In this document: one piece after another, positions 1 to 8,246 of the stretch
Layout: each line of letters starts with the position of its first letter
Position numbering within the stretch: the stretch's first letter is position 1
From: JAKAAZ01 sp963817855
GTDB lineage: Bacteria > Acidobacteriota > Terriglobia > Terriglobales > Acidobacteriaceae
Direction of reading: 5' to 3'
Length of the DNA: 64,000 nt
NCBI GenBank assembly: GCA_963817855.1
Contig: CAWFQA010000001.1
Location: 868,001 to 932,000 of the forward strand
Program-made: the position numbers and the translations under genes
The notes under the pieces: generated by a model
The model's database searches: none
What the model saw: the letters and a program-made list of their open reading frames with translations, nothing else
Told to the model about the DNA's origin: nothing

Positions 1-928
1 CGCCCACGGGGGCGCGCAGCATCTTGATATCGTTGCTTCGAAGCGCGGCTTCCAGACCCATGTTCGACATGGTGGTGGCGACGACCATGTTCTTTGCCAG
101 ACGGTTGCGAGCGTGTAAATCGCGGGCCGCAATCAGCAGCACCGCATCTCCATTCACCACGTTTCCGTGTTCATCGGCAAGCATGGCGCGGTCTGCGTCC
201 CCGTCAAACGTCATGCCTGCGTCTGCCTTGCGGGCCGCCACTTCCTGCGCGACCACTTCCGGATGCAGTGCGCCGCAATGATCGTTGATGTTGCGACCGT
301 TGGGAGAGGCGTGAGTCAACTGGACATTGCCACCAAAATGAGCGAGCAACTCTGGCGCGATTGCGCTCGCGGCGCCATTCGCGCAGTCCATCACGATGGT
401 TTTGCCGTTCAGCCGTAAGTCCGGAACCTGACTTCGTAAAAAATCAATATAGGCAGCCGGCAGGGCCCCGTCCACGGCGGGCGCAATCGTGGAAGAAGCC
501 GTGGGTTCATGCATCTCCGCCAGGCGTGTAAAGATTTCATCTTCTATGGCAAGCTCAACCGCATCTGCCAGCTTATAGCCGTCGCCACCAAAAATCTTGA
601 TCCCGTTATCCTGCCAGGGATTGTGCGAAGCGGAAATCACGACACCTGCGGAAAAGCCTCGAATGCGCGCCAGGTATGCAACTCCAGGTGTAGGAATGAC
701 GCCGGCGCTGGTGGCTTCCGCGCCTCCCTGGCAAAGGCCGAGGGTCAACACGGCGGCGATCTCGGTGCTGGATTCGCGGGTGTCCATGCCAACCAACACG
801 CGCGGGTTGGGGTGCTGTTTGCGCAGCGAATGCGCGACGGCCAGCCCAATTGCGTACACGGTTTTTCTGTCCAGCGGGAATTGTCCGGCAACCCCGCGAA
901 TCCCATCCGTTCCGAAAAGTTTCCTCAT
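1..928 (-). CDS. glmM: Phosphoglucosamine mutase GlmM (C-terminus cut by window edge)
   Basis: Converts glucosamine-6-phosphate to glucosamine-1-phosphate in the cytoplasm, feeding UDP-GlcNAc for peptidoglycan and LPS. The reading frame has no stop before the window edge, so about 309 N-terminal residues of roughly 450 are present. It opens with MRKLFGTDGIRG, has the phosphoserine loop ISASHNP near residue 101 (the E. coli phosphoserine is 102) and the metal loop DGDADR. The ATG at 928 is preceded by a GGGAG ribosome site and lies 10 nt after the restored xseA stop, so the two genes are probably one operon. glmS, the preceding pathway step, is also in this window at 31816. A general phosphomannomutase is less likely because of the GlmM-style start GTDGIRG and signature ISASHNP. 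Confidence 0.93.
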   Translation of the reverse strand, partial: MRKLFGTDGIRGVAGQFPLDRKTVYAIGLAVAHSLRKQHPNPRVLVGMDTRESSTEIAAVLTLGLCQGGAEATSAGVIPTPGVAYLARIRGFSAGVVISASHNPWQDNGIKIFGGDGYKLADAVELAIEDEIFTRLAEMHEPTASSTIAPAVDGALPAAYIDFLRSQVPDLRLNGKTIVMDCANGAASAIAPELLAHFGGNVQLTHASPNGRNINDHCGALHPEVVAQEVAARKADAGMTFDGDADRAMLADEHGNVVNGDAVLLIAARDLHARNRLAKNMVVATTMSNMGLEAALRSNDIKMLRAPVG

Positions 929-938
929 CGTCTCCCGT

Positions 939-2431
939 TCAATTCTCGCGTGATTTCCTTTTAGCTTGCGGCACCGTATCGACCACCGTCGCATCAGCTT
1001 GACCCTGCGCGAACCTCAAATGCAAGGGATCGCCGCGGTGCAGACTTTTCGCCGTCTTGACAAGAGCGCCATTGTCGTCATACACCAATGCGTAGCCGCG
1101 ATCAAGCACGGCTAGCGGCGACAGCGCAGTCAGCCGGTCGGCAGCGCGGCTGGATCGAGTGCGGCAGCGTTCAGAGTAGCGTAAGCCAGCGCGCGTCCTA
1201 AGTCCGCTTCCAACGAACGCAGTCGTTCTCCGTGGAGTTTCATCTGGCGGCGAACATCCTGGCGCATCAGGTTTGCTTGCGCGACATCGATCCGTCGGCC
1301 GTCAGCGGCATAAACCTTCTGCCAGGAGGCTTCCAGTCGAAAGCGCAGTTCGTCGAGGCGCTGCTGGCGACGCGCCAAACCGTGATGCACCCCGGCAAAC
1401 ACAGCAGCAGCATTCAATTGTGCGAATCGTTCCCGCGCGCGCATCCGCTGGTAGCCGACGGCCCGCTCCAATCGCGCCGCCAATAATTCCAGATATTCTT
1501 CCACGCGGTATTGCGCATCCGTAATCATCTCGGCGGCGACGGAGGGCGTGGGAGCGCGCAAATCTGCAACGAAATCTGCAATGGTAAAGTCGGTCTCGTG
1601 GCCAACGGCGGAAACCACAGGAATCGTCGATGCAGCAATCGCGCGCGCTATGCCTTCGCTGTTAAATGCCGCCAGGTCCTCCGGCGAGCCGCCTCCGCGC
1701 GCCACGATAAGCACATCTACGCACGGGTTCTTCTGATACCAGGCGAGCGCTTCGACCACCTCACTGGCTGCCGCTTCTCCTTGCACTGCGACCGGATACA
1801 ACACCACGTGGGCACGCGAATGACGGCGCGCCAGCACGTGCAGAATGTCGTGAATGACGGCGCCTTTCGACGACGTGATGACGCCGATGGTGTGTGGATA
1901 CAGTGGAAGCGAGCGTTTCCGATCCGACTCGAAGAGTCCTTCTTCCTTGAGCAACGCATATAGTTGCTCAAAGGCAACCTGCAGCGAACCTTTGCCGCGC
2001 GGCTCCATGGATTCCGCCAAGAGCTGCAATTGACCACGGTCTTCATACACAGAGATGCCGCCGCGTACCTGGACTTCCAGTCCGTCTTTTGGCGTGAACT
2101 TCAGCAATCGCGCTTTGCCGCGGAATAACACTACTGGCAATTGACTCTGGTCGTCTTTGAGGGTGAAGTAGACGTGACCGGAGGCGGCCTGGCGCAGATT
2201 TGAGATTTCTCCCTCGACCCGCAAATCGCGATACTCTTTCTCGACGTGGCCGCGAATCTCGAAGACGAGCTGGTGTACTTTCCACGGCGGCCGCACAAAT
2301 TCGGCGCCTTCAGGCGACGAAGAGCTAGCTGGAAACAGCAGGTCCATCTGAGGGCGCGCAGCGGGAGAACTGCCGGGCTGCCGCGAACTGACGAGCGGTT
2401 TTTCCCACGGCGGCTTATACGACGGACTCAT
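939..2431 (-). CDS. xseA: Exodeoxyribonuclease VII large subunit XseA, frameshifted near the C-terminus
   Basis: Large subunit of the single-strand-specific exonuclease VII, used in DNA repair. The first frame runs from 2431 to a stop at 1130 (433 residues) and holds the OB-fold region (VEGEISNLR, SGHVYFTLKD) and the catalytic region (ARGGGSPEDLAAFN, VGHETDFTIADFVADLRAPTPS). It then ends in an unrelated tail. The normal XseA C-terminus, LTALSPLAVLDRGYALV and about 45 more residues, is intact in the next frame and stops at 939. One base appears to be missing around 1130-1155. With it restored the protein is about 497 residues, close to the family norm. Either a sequencing indel or a young pseudogene. 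An N-terminal extension of about 45 residues precedes the first conserved block, so the true start could be internal. No xseB is visible beside it. Confidence 0.9.
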
Positions 2432-2575
2432 GCGGGGATTCTCATTCGGCGGCGAATATGGGATTCATCATTGGGCAGAACCGTCACACGCTCTCCAGGT
2501 ATTGCAACGATGAGTCTAGCATCGCGGCCGCGCCGCGCTCGGTTTCAGTCCGCACCTTGAGGGGCCTCCCGGCCG

Positions 2576-2800
2576 TTAACGGCGAAGGTGATTTAGAACA
2601 TATAGAACCACCGAGAGAATCACGCTGAGCAGCAGGCAGGTCGCCAGCGGGAAATAGACAGAAGAATGCTTGCCCTTCCAGACAATGTCTCCGGGCAAAC
2701 GGCCGAGCGGTACGCCCAGCTTTTGCGCGAGCAACACGCACACGCCCAGAATGGCGATGAAGAAACCTGCGAAGATCAGCAATCGCCCTAGTCCTTGCAT
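2576..2800 (-). CDS. DUF2905 family small membrane protein
   Basis: A 74-residue protein with two predicted membrane helices (about residues 6-26 and 49-70) joined by a short loop containing GRLPGDIVWKGK. The order helix, GRLPGDI, FPLATCLLLS helix matches the DUF2905 family, which is widespread in bacteria and has no established function. It lies between the receiver-domain gene (43 nt upstream) and xseA (144 nt downstream) on the same strand and may be cotranscribed with either. The 2432-2575 spacer to xseA shows nothing I can name. Confidence 0.8.
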   Translation of the reverse strand: MQGLGRLLIFAGFFIAILGVCVLLAQKLGVPLGRLPGDIVWKGKHSSVYFPLATCLLLSVILSVVLYVLNHLRR

Positions 2801-2843
2801 CCTGTCCAGTGTAGGCCTGCGCCACGCCGGTTCGCACGTCGTC

Positions 2844-3224
2844 TTACTGTTGGCGGGATTGCAGCAGAGCGCCCGCAGCTTCCAGCAACTGTGCCGGCGG
2901 AACAGGCTTGGTCATGATGCGACTGGGCGCGGGATGCGACATCGCCCACGCCTGCGCGTATCCCAGGTTGGTGTAATGCCCAGTTAACAGCAGGACGCGA
3001 CAACCAGGGCATTTCCTCGTGACTCTGGAAACAACTTCCAGGCCGCTCATCCCAGGCATCGAGATATCGCACAACAACAGCTCCGGGCAAAACTCATCTG
3101 CACTGGCAATGGCCGATTCTCCCGTGTATACGGCGCGACAATCGAATCCTTGCTTCTTAAAGATCAAGCACAGGGTATCGGCAACCGCATGTTCGTCGTC
3201 AACGACTAGTACTTTGTGCTTCAT
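2844..3224 (-). CDS. Single-domain response regulator (CheY-like receiver)
   Basis: A 126-residue protein made of one receiver domain. It has the acidic pair DD at residues 9-10, the phosphoacceptor Asp53 in LLCDISMPGMSG, the conserved Thr81 in LLLTGH and Lys106 in MTKPVPP, so all the residues needed for phosphotransfer are present. There is no output domain, so it must act by protein contact or by passing phosphate on. No histidine kinase is adjacent, so its partner is encoded elsewhere. The next gene downstream is the DUF2905 gene, 43 nt away. Confidence 0.88.
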   Translation of the reverse strand: MKHKVLVVDDEHAVADTLCLIFKKQGFDCRAVYTGESAIASADEFCPELLLCDISMPGMSGLEVVSRVTRKCPGCRVLLLTGHYTNLGYAQAWAMSHPAPSRIMTKPVPPAQLLEAAGALLQSRQQ

Positions 3225-3570
3225 CGCCTGTCTGAACTCCTCGTTTGCGGCCGATTTTCACCCAAAATCCATCCAGCGCAGTAGCCCGTGCATGCTCGTA
3301 GTGAGGCTCAGCGCAATGCTTTGCAGAGAGGAGCACGGCAGCTTGGAATCGTGGGCAACGGGGGATTGTCACGTTGCTTACCGTTGGGGGTATTGTGCAA
3401 TCCCGATCGAAGGAATGCTGGTGAGCCCGTACGTCTAAGTTTGTGATTTTGAGCACATTTTGTGGAGCGAGTAAAAAAGAGGCTCGTGATCGCGAGCCGA
3501 GCCCATCCGGCAGATTGGCAAAGTTTTTGCGCACTCAAGCCAGTCATGATTGAATCGCAGCAGCACCTCT
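3225..3570. other. Intergenic region with an orphan hairpin
   Basis: This region separates the divergently oriented receiver-domain gene (minus) and the channel-like gene (plus), so promoters for both should lie here, but I see no strong -35/-10 pair. The one clear element is the terminator-like hairpin at 3473-3498. Short ORFs in this stretch lack ribosome sites or family features. Confidence 0.5.
3473..3498 (-). terminator. Rho-independent terminator-like hairpin on the minus strand, no obvious upstream gene
   Basis: Read on the minus strand, a 6-bp stem GGCTCG/CGAGCC (3493-3498 and 3481-3486) with a 6-nt loop is followed by TC and six T residues (3478-3473). That is the layout of an intrinsic terminator. 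No minus-strand gene ends just upstream: the neighbour at 3571-4746 is on the plus strand. It could end an antisense or small RNA transcript, or it could be chance. Confidence 0.45.
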
Positions 3571-4746
3571 ATGCGCTTTTTCACTCTCATCCTCGGTTTG
3601 CTGTGCCTTGCGGAGGTTTTGCTGGACGCGTTCCAGACGATCATTCTGCCGCGCCGGGCGAGCGGCCGGTTTCGCGTGTCGCGAATCGTGATGACAGCCA
3701 CATGGATTCGCTGGCGCTCTGTTGCCCGTAAATTGCGTCAGAAGAATCGTCGTGAGAGCTTCTTGAGCTATTTTGGTCCGCTCTCGTTGCTAATGCTGGT
3801 GGTGATTTGGGCGCTGGGCCTGATCTTCGGGTTTGCGTTGATCTTCCATTCGCTGGGCTCGCCTTTTTCGGATGCGCATTCCATCGGCAAATGGGAGACG
3901 GACCTGTACGTCAGCGGAACAACACTGTTCACGCTGGGTCTGGGCGATGTGGTGCCGCTCACGGTGCCGGGGCGAATTCTGGTGGCACTGGAGGGCGGCA
4001 TGGGGCTGGCCTTCGTTGCCGGCGTCATCGGCTATTTGCCTGTGCTGTACAGCGCGTTTTCCCGGAGGGAAGTCAGCATTATTTTGCTGGATGCTCGCGC
4101 GGGTTCCCCGCCGACGGCGCTGGAACTGCTTCGCCGCCATGCCGGACCCACCGGCGAGCTGGCATTGCAAACGTTGCTGGTGGAATGGGAACGCTGGAGC
4201 GCTGAGTTGTTGGAGAGTCACATTTCCTATCCGCAGCTGTGCTTCTTTCGCTCTCAGCACGACAACCAGAGTTGGCTTTCTGCCCTGGTCACCATGCTGG
4301 ATACGTGCGCGGTGTTGATTGCTACCGTCGAGGGCGATGCGGCGCGACAGGCACAGCTGACTTTCGTGATGGCACGGCACGCCGTCCTGGACCTGGCCCA
4401 TATTTTTGGACTGAAAGGTACCCCCCCGGGGCAAGACCGATTGCCTCCGACCAGCCTGGAGAACGTTTGCAATCAGCTCTCCAACGCGGGTTTCAAGTTG
4501 TGTGTCGGAGACACTTCTGTGCAGCGGCTGCGGGAACTGCGTGCCATGTACGAGCCGGAGGCGTTTCAGCTGGGACGATTGCTGATGCAGGAGCTACCGC
4601 CGTTTTACCCCGAGCCTGGGAAACGCAGTAATTGGACCCAGATTACCGGGTTGCGCTCGCAAACGGAAGCATCTCTTTTATCCGCCGATCAACGGAAAAA
4701 TCTGGCAGTAAATCAAGCCGCGATTGATGAAAGCCATTCTTTCTAG
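3571..4746 (+). CDS. Two-TM ion-channel-like membrane protein with a P-loop
   Basis: A 391-residue protein. The first 25 residues form a hydrophobic segment. A helix at about 70-92, a pore-loop-like segment SGTTLFTLGLGD (115-126) and another helix at about 136-160 follow, then a soluble tail of about 230 residues. The TLGLGD sequence resembles the potassium-channel filter TVGYGD but has Leu in place of the usual aromatic residue, so selectivity cannot be assumed. The tail is not a recognisable TrkA-N (RCK) domain. An in-frame TTG at 3550 would add 7 residues; I chose the ATG at 3571, though neither has a clear ribosome site. No partner gene is adjacent. Ion conduction is an inference from the pore-like segment. 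Confidence 0.75.
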   Translation: MRFFTLILGLLCLAEVLLDAFQTIILPRRASGRFRVSRIVMTATWIRWRSVARKLRQKNRRESFLSYFGPLSLLMLVVIWALGLIFGFALIFHSLGSPFSDAHSIGKWETDLYVSGTTLFTLGLGDVVPLTVPGRILVALEGGMGLAFVAGVIGYLPVLYSAFSRREVSIILLDARAGSPPTALELLRRHAGPTGELALQTLLVEWERWSAELLESHISYPQLCFFRSQHDNQSWLSALVTMLDTCAVLIATVEGDAARQAQLTFVMARHAVLDLAHIFGLKGTPPGQDRLPPTSLENVCNQLSNAGFKLCVGDTSVQRLRELRAMYEPEAFQLGRLLMQELPPFYPEPGKRSNWTQITGLRSQTEASLLSADQRKNLAVNQAAIDESHSF

Positions 4747-4783
4747 AAGAGACCCAGGCAAATGGAACGTTGGATGACGGGAT

Positions 4784-5447
4784 CTAGCGAGTGGGCCATG
4801 CCGAGACGGCTAACCATGTCAGGATTGCCGTCTCGACCAGCAGAAGAATCAGCAGCCACCATAGCAATACTGGAGCGGCCAACAGATAATCTGTCGTCTG
4901 CGGTCGTGATGGCTCGGTGAGGCTGGCGGCGTAGTTGCTGAAGGCCCTCTCGGCGCGATTCAGCGCGGGCAAAAGAGGAACTTTGCCGAGGCTGCTGTTG
5001 CCAGGGGAAGCGCCCGCCGCCTGGTCCAGGGCCGCCTCCAGGTCCACCAGGCCGGCGCGAATTTCAAGCAGCAATCCCTTGCGTCGGCGATCCTTAGCGC
5101 CCCATCGGTCGAGGCCTTCGGAGTCGGCCTGAATTTGCATTCTTTGCAGCCGGTAGTCTGTTTGATATTGCTCGAACGCGTCGGGATCCTGCTTGTCTCC
5201 GCCAGCCATCCCCAGCACGTCCATGGCGGCGCGCGCCGCAGCCAACTTTCAACCGCTCAATGTGTTGGTATCCGGGATTGAAAATCAAATTCTGGTGAGC
5301 GGCTCCGGTCGCCGAATGCTGCGCCTCATGCAGCATCGCCCACGCAGTGGCGGCCATAACGAGAAACAGCACCACTGCGAGCGTGCGTCGGGTTTTTTCG
5401 GATGCATTCAACGATTGTCCGGGCACCACCGCGGAACTTTGCCGCAC
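4784..5447 (-). CDS. Membrane protein of unknown function, frameshifted
   Basis: I do not recognise a family. The N-terminal frame (start 5447) has a membrane anchor at about residues 23-42 and continues to NPGYQHIERLK. The C-terminal frame continues as LAAARAAMDVLGMAGG, then a charged probable helical region, then a membrane helix near the end (4784-4880). The two frames join if one A is removed from the AAA run at 5247-5249 (TTT on the plus strand), giving about 220 residues with a TM at each end and an extracytoplasmic or cytoplasmic helical middle. It begins 17 nt after the deoxyhypusine-synthase-like stop, so the two are probably cotranscribed. Indel error and real inactivation cannot be told apart from sequence alone. 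Confidence 0.65.
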
Positions 5448-5464
5448 GCCTTGCTGCAGCCATC

Positions 5465-6526
5465 TTACGCCGTGACCGGCTCCAGCAGACGGGCCCAGCG
5501 GCGCTCTTTGCGTTCCGCAAAAGCGCGCTTGTGGTAGGCATATCCTGCAACGAGTGGTAGCGCCAGTGTCGCTTCGCTATAGACCATCTGTTCGAATGTG
5601 GTATCGACCTTGCCCCAGGAGCTGGCTTCTTTGAGCGTACTGGAGGAAAGCGCGCCGTCGCGCACATCCGCCACCGTGATCTGGATGGCGTACTTGTGCA
5701 TGGGAGCCTCGGCGCCCAGAACATCGGCGGCCACGACAATATCCTGGGCAAAGTTCTTGGGCACGCCGCCGCCGATCATCAGCAGACCGGTGGTTGGGTT
5801 GGCGATCTTCAATTGGGTCAGCTCGTAAAAATCCTTTACGGAGTCGATTGAGACTTTCGGCTTATCCTGGCGAGCATGTTGATGGGCGACCAGGCCAAAT
5901 CCAGCGGAGCAGTCGCTGAAGGCTGGACAGAAAATGGGAACATCTTTCTCGTATGCTGCCAGAACGATGGAGTCGGCACCGCCCTCTGCTGGCGTTTTTC
6001 CTTCCTTCTGCAGGTAGGCTCCCATGGCGCGGATAAACTCACGTGAACTATGCGGGCGGAGGGGGAGGGAATCGGCAACCTTCTGAGTGGTTTCGTCGCA
6101 GATGCGCAACTCCTCCTCATCGATGAAGGTGTCGTAAATGCGGTCGATCATTAACTCGCGCAGCACGCCATCCTGTGTGCCAGACTTATATTCATCGCCG
6201 GCAATATAGTGTCGAAAACCGAGCGCCTCAAAAAAATCCTGATCGACAATGTTCGCGCCCGTCGAAACGATGGCATCCACCATGTTGTTGCGCACCAGGT
6301 CGACGAAAATCTGCTTGAGACCGGCACTGATCAGCGAACCCGCCAGGCACAGGATTACGCCGCATTCCTGGTCGCGGAGCATGCGCTCATAGATCTCGGC
6401 GGCACGCGCCAAATCGCGCGAGGAGTAGGCCATTGCCTGCATGGCGTCGACCAGAGAGCGTACGTCATGCTGCTTGATGTCAATGTGCTGGATTGGGTGG
6501 CTTAGGAGTGTCTTTTTGTCTGCCAT
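5465..6526 (-). CDS. Deoxyhypusine synthase family protein
   Basis: A 353-residue member of the deoxyhypusine synthase fold, which moves an aminobutyl group from spermidine using NAD. The lysine that forms the enzyme-imine intermediate in the eukaryotic enzyme (EAVSWGK context) is present as EASSWGK, Lys306. Other family blocks are AGSLISAGL (62-70), STGANIVDQD (88-97), FCPAFSDCSAGFG (199-211) and IGGGVPKNF (251-259). Bacteria lack eIF5A, so the acceptor is not the usual lysine; bacterial members are thought to act in polyamine metabolism, for example homospermidine formation, and that is inference here. The frameshifted membrane protein follows after 17 nt. The 6527-6649 gap to der contains nothing I can name. 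Confidence 0.88.
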   Translation of the reverse strand: MADKKTLLSHPIQHIDIKQHDVRSLVDAMQAMAYSSRDLARAAEIYERMLRDQECGVILCLAGSLISAGLKQIFVDLVRNNMVDAIVSTGANIVDQDFFEALGFRHYIAGDEYKSGTQDGVLRELMIDRIYDTFIDEEELRICDETTQKVADSLPLRPHSSREFIRAMGAYLQKEGKTPAEGGADSIVLAAYEKDVPIFCPAFSDCSAGFGLVAHQHARQDKPKVSIDSVKDFYELTQLKIANPTTGLLMIGGGVPKNFAQDIVVAADVLGAEAPMHKYAIQITVADVRDGALSSSTLKEASSWGKVDTTFEQMVYSEATLALPLVAGYAYHKRAFAERKERRWARLLEPVTA

Positions 6527-6649
6527 AATGCTCAGGATAGCAAACCCGGCGTGCTTGCCGGCTTTGCAATGGTGTGAATATCCAGGGCGATTGATGCTTG
6601 CCGGACGGAGAAAACTTTGCCTTTCATTCGTACTGGGCCCGACGCAGCA

Positions 6650-8155
6650 TCAGCGCTGCGATCGTGGCTTGCGAGCGCGAATCTTGAAGCGGATCGGAGA
6701 GCCCTCAAAACCGAAGGCTTCGCGAATCTGATTTTCAAGAAAGCGCTCGTAGGAGAAATGCAGTTTTACGTCGCGATCTGTAAACAGGACAAACGTCGGC
6801 GGCGCCACTCCGGCCTGCGTCATATATAGGATGCGCATGCGTCTGGACATCGGCACCGGGGCGCGCTCAAAGTCGACCCGATCCAGGAAGCGATTCATCT
6901 GACCGGTGCCTACGCGCTTCTGCCGTTCCGCGGCCACCCGAACTACAGTGGCGAAGACCTGGTCGATATTCTTTCCTTCCGCGGCGGAAACGAAAACCAC
7001 CGGAACATGGGACAAAAATTTCAGGTGGTATCGCAATTGTTCTTCAAAAACCTTTTTGTCCGCGGGAGGCCTGCCGTCTGTGCGTTTTGACGTGACCAGG
7101 TCCCACTTGTTTACCACGATCACCATCGACCGGCCGCTCTCATGCGCGTAGCCGCCGATGGTGGCATCGGCAGCGAGCACGCCCGCAGTGGCATCGACGA
7201 TCAGCAACGCTACATCCGCAGCTTCCAGGTGCTTTCGCGCCATCAGCACGGAGAGTTTTTCCGCCATCTCATGCGTTTTGCCTTTGCGACGAATCCCCGC
7301 CGTATCGATGAAGCGGAATTTCTGTCCGTTGCGCTCGACAAGTTCATCTACGGCATCGCGCGTTGTTCCGGCGATCGGCGAAACGATCGCCCGGGCTTTG
7401 CCGGTGAGTGCGTTCAATAGCGTGCTTTTTCCTACGTTGGGTCTGCCTATGATGGCAACGTTCACTTCATCCGGAGCTTTGGCGGGAATGGAAGGAATGT
7501 CTTCTTCCTCGCCCGATAAAGGCTCCTCGGTCTCGCTTTTTTCCGGGGGCGCAGATTCCTTTTCCTCGTCTTCCGGAGCAAAATCATCGACCGGTACCGC
7601 GGCAAACATGGCGTCGAGCAGATCGCCTATGCCAGTTCCATGCTCGGCAGATACCGGAAGCATTTCTTTGAATCCGAGTCGGCGATAATTTTCCGCCTGC
7701 GGCAGCAACGCGTCGACATCCATCTTGTTCACGGCGAGAATCAGCGGCTTGCCAAGGCGCAGCAACAGCCGGGCCAGTTCCATATCAGGCGCAGCCAGTT
7801 CGGTTCGTCCGTCCACTACCATCACCACTGCGACCGCTTCATCAAAGGCAACCTTGGCCTGACGAAAAATTTCAGTCGGAATAAATTCCTGATCGGACGG
7901 CAAAACTCCGCCAGTGTCGACCAGGCGGGCATGGCGCCCACTCCAGTCCACGACTCCGTAGATGCGGTCGCGCGTGATTCCAGGCTCGTCGCCGACGATG
8001 GATCGGCGGCTGCGGGTCAGGCGATTGAACAGCGTTGATTTGCCCACATTAGGTCGGCCAACAATCGCAATCAATGGCCAGCGTGCGTCTGCTGCGGGAT
8101 TTCTGCGGCGGCGATCGCGCGCTCCGGCTTGCGTGCCTTTTTTTATGGGAGTCAT
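6650..8155 (-). CDS. der: Ribosome-assembly GTPase Der (EngA)
   Basis: Tandem-GTPase protein needed for 50S subunit maturation. First G domain: GRPNVGKSTLFN near residue 34, PGITRDR, DTGGVLP, NKMD. Second: GRPNVGKSTLLN near 239, AGTTRDAVDE, DTAGIRRKGK, NKWD. A C-terminal KH-like domain follows (NRFLDRVDFERAPVP to the end). At 501 residues it is longer than the roughly 440-490 usual. The excess is an N-terminal basic tail of about 28 residues and a strongly acidic linker of about 45 residues between the G domains (DEEKESAPPEKSETEEPLSG). It is divergent from the helicase gene at 8247. Confidence 0.96.
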   Translation of the reverse strand: MTPIKKGTQAGARDRRRRNPAADARWPLIAIVGRPNVGKSTLFNRLTRSRRSIVGDEPGITRDRIYGVVDWSGRHARLVDTGGVLPSDQEFIPTEIFRQAKVAFDEAVAVVMVVDGRTELAAPDMELARLLLRLGKPLILAVNKMDVDALLPQAENYRRLGFKEMLPVSAEHGTGIGDLLDAMFAAVPVDDFAPEDEEKESAPPEKSETEEPLSGEEEDIPSIPAKAPDEVNVAIIGRPNVGKSTLLNALTGKARAIVSPIAGTTRDAVDELVERNGQKFRFIDTAGIRRKGKTHEMAEKLSVLMARKHLEAADVALLIVDATAGVLAADATIGGYAHESGRSMVIVVNKWDLVTSKRTDGRPPADKKVFEEQLRYHLKFLSHVPVVFVSAAEGKNIDQVFATVVRVAAERQKRVGTGQMNRFLDRVDFERAPVPMSRRMRILYMTQAGVAPPTFVLFTDRDVKLHFSYERFLENQIREAFGFEGSPIRFKIRARKPRSQR

Positions 8156-8246
8156 AGGGTGGGAAAATGCCGTCCTGCCAAAGCGTGGGAAAAACGCTTG
8201 GCTTCTCTATTATAGGAACAAGCAGTATCTGGAGTGCTTCTCACCC

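Noticed and set aside
5094..5447. A separate 117-residue gene
   Set aside because: Its second half is a shadow; only the first 70 residues are real, as the N-terminus of the frameshifted membrane protein.
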